Shown here in pieces: positions 59,844-64,000 of a DNA stretch of 64,000 nt (position 1 is the first letter of the stretch; every line of letters starts with the position of its first letter). The position numbers and the translations under genes are program-made. The notes under the pieces are model-generated. The model had not been told where the DNA came from. It made no database searches and saw only the letters and a program-made list of their open reading frames with translations. Source of the DNA: an uncultured Kiloniellales bacterium (GTDB lineage Bacteria; Pseudomonadota; Alphaproteobacteria; Kiloniellales; JAKSDN01); the NCBI GenBank assembly GCA_947258885.1, contig CAMYKD010000004.1, forward strand, positions 1 to 64,000, in the 5' to 3' direction.

Positions 59844-61043
59844 CTAGACGCCGCGCACCGCTTGCCCATCCCGGCGGACCAGCAGAAGGTAGGAGGCCAG
59901 GGCCCCCGCCGCGACGGCCGCGGTCGCACCGAACATGCCGCGCGCCGTGCCGTCGTGCAGGTGACCTACGGCGATGCCGACGCAGGCGGCCAGGCCCATT
60001 TGCACCACGCCCAGGAAGGCGGAGGCCGTGCCCGCCATAGTCGGGTAGGGGCCGATCGCACCGGCAATGGCGTTGGGCAGCATCAGGCCCGCGCCGATCA
60101 GGTACAGGAAGGTCGGGGCCACGACCGCGGCGACCCCGAGCACGCCGGACAGCGCCAGGCCCAGCGCCACGATGCCGCCGGCAAGCCCGACCAGGGTGCC
60201 GGTCAGGATTAGGCGGTCCAGGCCCACGGCCAGCGACAGGCGGCCCGAGGCGAAGGTGCCGATCATGTAGCCGACCACGACCGCGCCGAAGCACAGGCCG
60301 TAGCGGTCGGGAGACAGCCCGAGCACATCGATCAGCACGAAGGACGACCCGGAGATGAAGGCGAAGATGCCGCCGTAGGCGAAGGCGCCGACCAGGACGT
60401 AGCCGAGGTAGGCCGGGTCCCTCGCCAGGGTCAGGTAGTTGCGCAGCATCTGTGCCCCGCGGGCCGCGGCGGCATCGCGCGACGGGTTGGTCTCCGGCAG
60501 CAGCAGGAAAACGGCCAGAAGGCAGCCTGCGCCGAAGCCGGCGAGCACCAGGAAGTTGGCGCGCCAGCCGAACCAGACCTGAAGGTATCCGCCGAGAATC
60601 GGCCCCAGCGCGGGCGCGAGCGCCATCGCCATGCTCATGTAAGAGAGCGCCTTGGCCGCCCGCTCGCGGCCGTAGACGTCGCGCACCACGGCCCGGCCGA
60701 GAACGACCCCGGCGCAGGCGCCCAGGGCCTGGAGAAACCGCGCGGCAATCAGGAAGCCGATATCGGGCGCCGCCATGCAGGCGAGGCTGGCGCCGACGTA
60801 AAGCCCGAGGCCCGCGATCAAGACCGGGCGCCGGCCGTAACGGTCGGACAACGGCCCATAGACCACCTGGCTGGCGGCGAATCCCGCCAGGAAGACCGAC
60901 AGGGTCAGCTGGACCTCGGCGGTGTCGCTCGCGAAGGCTCGGGCGATCGCCGGCAGGGACGGCAGGTAGAGGTCGGTCGAGATGGCGCCGAAGGCGACCA
61001 GCGCGGTCAGCAGGAGGGCGACGGCCAGATTATCGGGACGCAC
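59844..61043 (-). CDS. Bcr/CflA-type MFS multidrug efflux transporter
   Basis: STDLYLPSLPAIARAFASDTAEVQLTLSVFLAGFAASQVVYGPLSDRYGRRPVL. Confidence 0.92.
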   Translation of the reverse strand: MRPDNLAVALLLTALVAFGAISTDLYLPSLPAIARAFASDTAEVQLTLSVFLAGFAASQVVYGPLSDRYGRRPVLIAGLGLYVGASLACMAAPDIGFLIAARFLQALGACAGVVLGRAVVRDVYGRERAAKALSYMSMAMALAPALGPILGGYLQVWFGWRANFLVLAGFGAGCLLAVFLLLPETNPSRDAAAARGAQMLRNYLTLARDPAYLGYVLVGAFAYGGIFAFISGSSFVLIDVLGLSPDRYGLCFGAVVVGYMIGTFASGRLSLAVGLDRLILTGTLVGLAGGIVALGLALSGVLGVAAVVAPTFLYLIGAGLMLPNAIAGAIGPYPTMAGTASAFLGVVQMGLAACVGIAVGHLHDGTARGMFGATAAVAAGALASYLLLVRRDGQAVRGV

Positions 61044-61133
61044 GATGGACCCCTGCCGCTGTTGGAAAGTGGCCCTTTACGTCCGGCCGCGAAGACCGGT
61101 TATAGTCGGGCCGGAGAACGGCGCCAAGGAGCC

Positions 61134-61313
61134 ATACCAATGGTCGCTGATAATGACTCATTTCATGGGAGCGGATCGGGTCGCCCGGGTAGGCGCGGTG
61201 CGCAGCGCGATGCGTGCATCGGGCAAGCGCCGCAACGCCCCCGCGCAGCGCGCGCCTTGCTGGCGGCCAAAATCGCCTCGGTGAAATGCGTCATTATCAG
61301 CGACCATTGGTAT
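61134..61313. mobile_element. MITE-like non-autonomous element with 32-bp terminal inverted repeats
   Basis: ATACCAATGGTCGCTGATAATGACTCATTTCA (61134-61165) vs TGAAATGCGTCATTATCAGCGACCATTGGTAT (61282-61313): inverted repeat, 31/32 match; no ORF of its own. Confidence 0.65.
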
Positions 61314-61318
61314 CAGCC

Positions 61319-61756
61319 ATGAAAAAGCGGTCCGGCGAGCCCTTCATGCCCGCCCCCGACTACGGGCGTTCGTTGCGCGGATTCGGCGTCAACCTGTTGG
61401 TCAGCGATGTCGCCCGCGCCGTCGCCTTCCAGACCGAGGTCCTGGGGGTCGAGCTGGTCTATCAGGACCCGGATTTCGCCGTGCTCGCCCACGGCGGGGC
61501 CCAGTGGATGCTGCACGCCGACCATAGCTATAGCGGCCATCCGCTGCTGGCGCTGACCGGCGACGGCGCGATCCGCGGCGCGGGGGCGGAACTCAGGCTC
61601 TACGGCATCGACCCGGACGCCGCCGAGGCCCGGGCGCGGGCCCGGGGCGATCCGGTGCTGGCCGCCTCGGCGGACAAGCCGCACGGCCTGCGCGAATGCT
61701 TCCTGGCCGATCCGGACGGCTACGTCTGGGTGCCGGGCACCGGGATCTCAGAATAG
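61319..61756 (+). CDS. VOC/glyoxalase-bleomycin resistance family protein
   Basis: GFGVNLLVSDVARAVAFQTEVLGVELVYQDPDFAVLAHGG..GLRECFLADPDGYVWVPG; start may be 61346. Confidence 0.9.
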   Translation: MKKRSGEPFMPAPDYGRSLRGFGVNLLVSDVARAVAFQTEVLGVELVYQDPDFAVLAHGGAQWMLHADHSYSGHPLLALTGDGAIRGAGAELRLYGIDPDAAEARARARGDPVLAASADKPHGLRECFLADPDGYVWVPGTGISE

Positions 61757-61759
61757 TCT

Positions 61760-62467
61760 TCAGCCGTAGCGCAGCAGGGCACCGCCGTTCTCGCGGAGCC
61801 AGCGCCGGGACCCGGCGACCTCGGCGGTCAGGGTGGCGGCCAGGGCCCAGAATTGCGGCCCGTGGTTCAGGTGGACCAGATGCGCCACTTCATGCGCCAC
61901 CACGTAGTCGAGCACCGCTTCCGGGGCCAGGATCAGGCGCCAGGAGAAGTTGAGCTCGCCGTCGCTCGAGCAGCTGCCCCAGCGGCTGCGGGTGTCGCGG
62001 ATGCTGATCCGGGACACTTGGCGTCCGATGCCGGCCGCTTTGTCGCGGGCGCGCCCGGAAAGCTCGCGCCGCGCCTCGCCCTTGAGGAAGTCGGTGGCCC
62101 GCCGCGCCAGGTGCTCGGCGAAGCCGGAGACCCAGATCGTCCCGGCCTCCCGCCACACGCCGCGGCGCGCGTCCGGGGCGTGCCGGATCACATGGGCATC
62201 GCCGAGATAGGGGACCTGCGCCCCGGCGGTAAAGGTCACGCGGGGCGGCAAGGTTTCGAGCTGGGCCAGGATCCAGTCCGAACGGCTGCGGGCAAAATCC
62301 AGACCCTCGGCCAGCGCCACGCCGCGGGGCAGCGCCAGGTGCACCCCGCCGCTCGCCTGGTCGAGCCGCAGCGTCAGGTGCCGGGCACGCGGGCTACGGC
62401 GCACGGTCAGCGGCAGGTCCAAGCCCTCCAGCTTCAATATGTTGAGGTTCGAACGCTCCCTTACCAT
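61760..62467 (-). CDS. YgjP-like (DUF45/SprT-type) zinc metallopeptidase
   Basis: RWGSCSSDGELNFSWRLILAPEAVLDYVVAHEVAHLVHLNHGPQFW. Confidence 0.93.
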   Translation of the reverse strand: MVRERSNLNILKLEGLDLPLTVRRSPRARHLTLRLDQASGGVHLALPRGVALAEGLDFARSRSDWILAQLETLPPRVTFTAGAQVPYLGDAHVIRHAPDARRGVWREAGTIWVSGFAEHLARRATDFLKGEARRELSGRARDKAAGIGRQVSRISIRDTRSRWGSCSSDGELNFSWRLILAPEAVLDYVVAHEVAHLVHLNHGPQFWALAATLTAEVAGSRRWLRENGGALLRYG

Positions 62468-62516
62468 GCATGTTGTATAGCTTGGGGGAGAAATCCGGAC
62501 AAGACCGGAGCGTCAA

Positions 62517-63374
62517 CTACTTGTTGGCGCGGCCGGCCTCCGTGGCGATCAGGGTCTCCTTGCGCCGGACGCCCCAGCGGTAGCCGCCGAGCGCGCCGTC
62601 CTGGCGCAGCACCCGATGGCAGGGCACGATCAGCGGCACCGGGTTGGTGGCGCAGGCCCGAGCCACCGCGCGCTGTCCCCGGGGCAGGCCGAGCCGTTTC
62701 GCGATCTCGGAATAGCTGCGGGTCTCGCCGTAGGGGATCGCGATCAGCTCCTGCCAGACCCGGCGTTGGAATGCGGTTGCCCGGACGTCGAGCGGTAGGT
62801 CGAGGTGCGGCGTCTCGCCCGCCAGATAGGCGACCAGAAGCTCCAGCGCTGGGCCGATGGTCACGCTGTCGCGGACGACCGACCGGGCGGCCGGAAACTC
62901 GGCCTGGAGGGCCCGGACCAGCGGCTCCTCCCGCTCGCCCAGGCACACGAAGCATACGCCTTGCGCCGTGGCGGCGACCAGAAGCCGGCCGAGCGGGGCG
63001 GCGACGACGTCGTAGACGATCTCCGCCCCCTTGCCGCCCTTGGCGTAGGAGGCCGGCGTCATGCCGAGCTGCCGGCGGGCACCTTCGTAGACCCGGCTGG
63101 ACGAGCCGTAGCCGGCCTCGTAGGTCGCGCCGGCGATGGACTCGCCGCGCTTCAGCCCGGCGCGGAAGCGCGCCGCCCGCCTGGCGTCGCCATAGTCGCG
63201 CGGGCTGACCCCGGTGGCCTTCTTGAACAGGCGCTGCAGGTGCCAGGGGCTGACCTCCAGGTGGCCGGCCAGCTCGGCCAGGGTCACCGGCTCGCCGTCC
63301 TGCCCGTCGATGTAGGCACAGGCCCGGCGGACCAGGTCCACGTGGTGTGCGGGGGCCGTGTTCCTGGCTGCCAT
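62517..63374 (-). CDS. Ada-like: AraC-type HTH fused to methylated-DNA-[protein]-cysteine S-methyltransferase
   Basis: HLEVSPWHLQRLFKKATGVSPRDY; RACATNPVPLIVPCHRVLRQDGALGGYRWG (PCHRV active site). Confidence 0.93.
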   Translation of the reverse strand: MAARNTAPAHHVDLVRRACAYIDGQDGEPVTLAELAGHLEVSPWHLQRLFKKATGVSPRDYGDARRAARFRAGLKRGESIAGATYEAGYGSSSRVYEGARRQLGMTPASYAKGGKGAEIVYDVVAAPLGRLLVAATAQGVCFVCLGEREEPLVRALQAEFPAARSVVRDSVTIGPALELLVAYLAGETPHLDLPLDVRATAFQRRVWQELIAIPYGETRSYSEIAKRLGLPRGQRAVARACATNPVPLIVPCHRVLRQDGALGGYRWGVRRKETLIATEAGRANK

Positions 63375-63515
63375 GGCGCTCTCCGGGGTCATCGTCGCGT
63401 TCCTCCATCTCATTGTGACCGGTATTCATGTAGCGGGGAAGGCGCGATCCCTCTATCCGAAGCTTGCGCGCCGGACGTGAAAGGTCGAATTCGGTCGGGT
63501 CGGTATGGCTTGGGG

Positions 63516-63546
63516 TGACAGGGCCTGTCATAAGGGCTTAACATTC
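63516..63546 (+). promoter_or_regulatory. Candidate PHO-box-like region upstream of ugpB
   Basis: TGACAG-GGC-CTGTCA palindrome (63516-63530) followed by CTGTCATAAGGGCTTAACATTC. Confidence 0.4.
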
Positions 63547-63626
63547 CCGCAACGAAGCGAGCGTGGTCGACCCCTATGGTGGGGGCCGGGGCAGGTAACG
63601 CCCGTTGCCAAAGAGGGAGGAGTCCA

Positions 63627-64000
63627 ATGACACAAAGAAGCAGTTTAGTCGCCGCCGCCGTGGCGCTGGCCATCGCGGGCGGAGCCGGCACGGCCTCCGC
63701 GCAGACCGAGATCCAGTGGTGGCACGCCATGGGCGGTGCGCTCGGTGAGCGCGTCGTAGAAATCGCCGACAATTTCAACCGGTCGCAATCCGAGTACAAG
63801 CTGGTGCCGGTGAACAAGGGCAATTACACGGAAACCGTGACCGCGGGCATCGCCGCGTTCCGGGCCGGCAAGCCGCCCCACATCCTGCAGGTCTTCGAGG
63901 TCGGTACAGCGACCATGATGGGGGCCAAGGGGGCGATCAAGCCGGTCTACGAATTGATGGCCGAGACCGGCGCGCCTTTCGATCCCAGCGACTACCTGGG
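63627..64000 (+). CDS. ugpB: sn-glycerol-3-phosphate ABC transporter substrate-binding protein UgpB (3' truncated by window end)
   Basis: Signal peptide then EIQWWHAMGGALGERVVEIADNFNRSQSEYKLVPVNKGNYTETVTAGIAAFRAGKPPHILQVFEVGTATMM. Confidence 0.95.
   Translation, partial: MTQRSSLVAAAVALAIAGGAGTASAQTEIQWWHAMGGALGERVVEIADNFNRSQSEYKLVPVNKGNYTETVTAGIAAFRAGKPPHILQVFEVGTATMMGAKGAIKPVYELMAETGAPFDPSDYL

Overview
GC-rich window of ordinary alphaproteobacterial (Rhodospirillales-like, by gene content and synteny) core chromosome, densely packed with housekeeping genes. Recognisable blocks are murJ(partial)-trpS; tsaB-rimI-mucR-fur-miaB-phoH-ybeY-corC-lnt-XRE-metK-trmB-rimP-nusA-ylxR-infB-rbfA-truB-rpsO-pnp; fabI-fabB-fabA divergent from irr; a rubrerythrin / CCG-type Fe-S protein / DUF3501 operon; an ArsR-CDF pair; moeB-cysK-rrf2; dut-coaBC-ubiB-ubiE divergent from mutM; rpsT-dnaA-dnaN-recF-gyrB; and ugpB (partial). 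I found no rRNA, tRNA, CRISPR array, prophage or defence island. The most notable sequence-level observations are: (1) an exact 35-bp tandem duplication at the 3' end of recF that shifts the C-terminal reading frame; (2) a 180-bp MITE-like element with 32-bp near-perfect terminal inverted repeats in the promoter region between an MFS transporter and a VOC-family gene; (3) an Irr/ICE-like palindrome (TAGAA-N3-TTCTA) directly upstream of a near-consensus sigma70 promoter for the rubrerythrin operon, next to irr; (4) an SmtB/CzrA-like operator before the ArsR gene; (5) an orphan histidine kinase with a degenerate ATP-binding domain. I found no convincing wholly new multi-gene system. The rubrerythrin/Fe-S/DUF3501 operon is the nearest to an under-characterised one.
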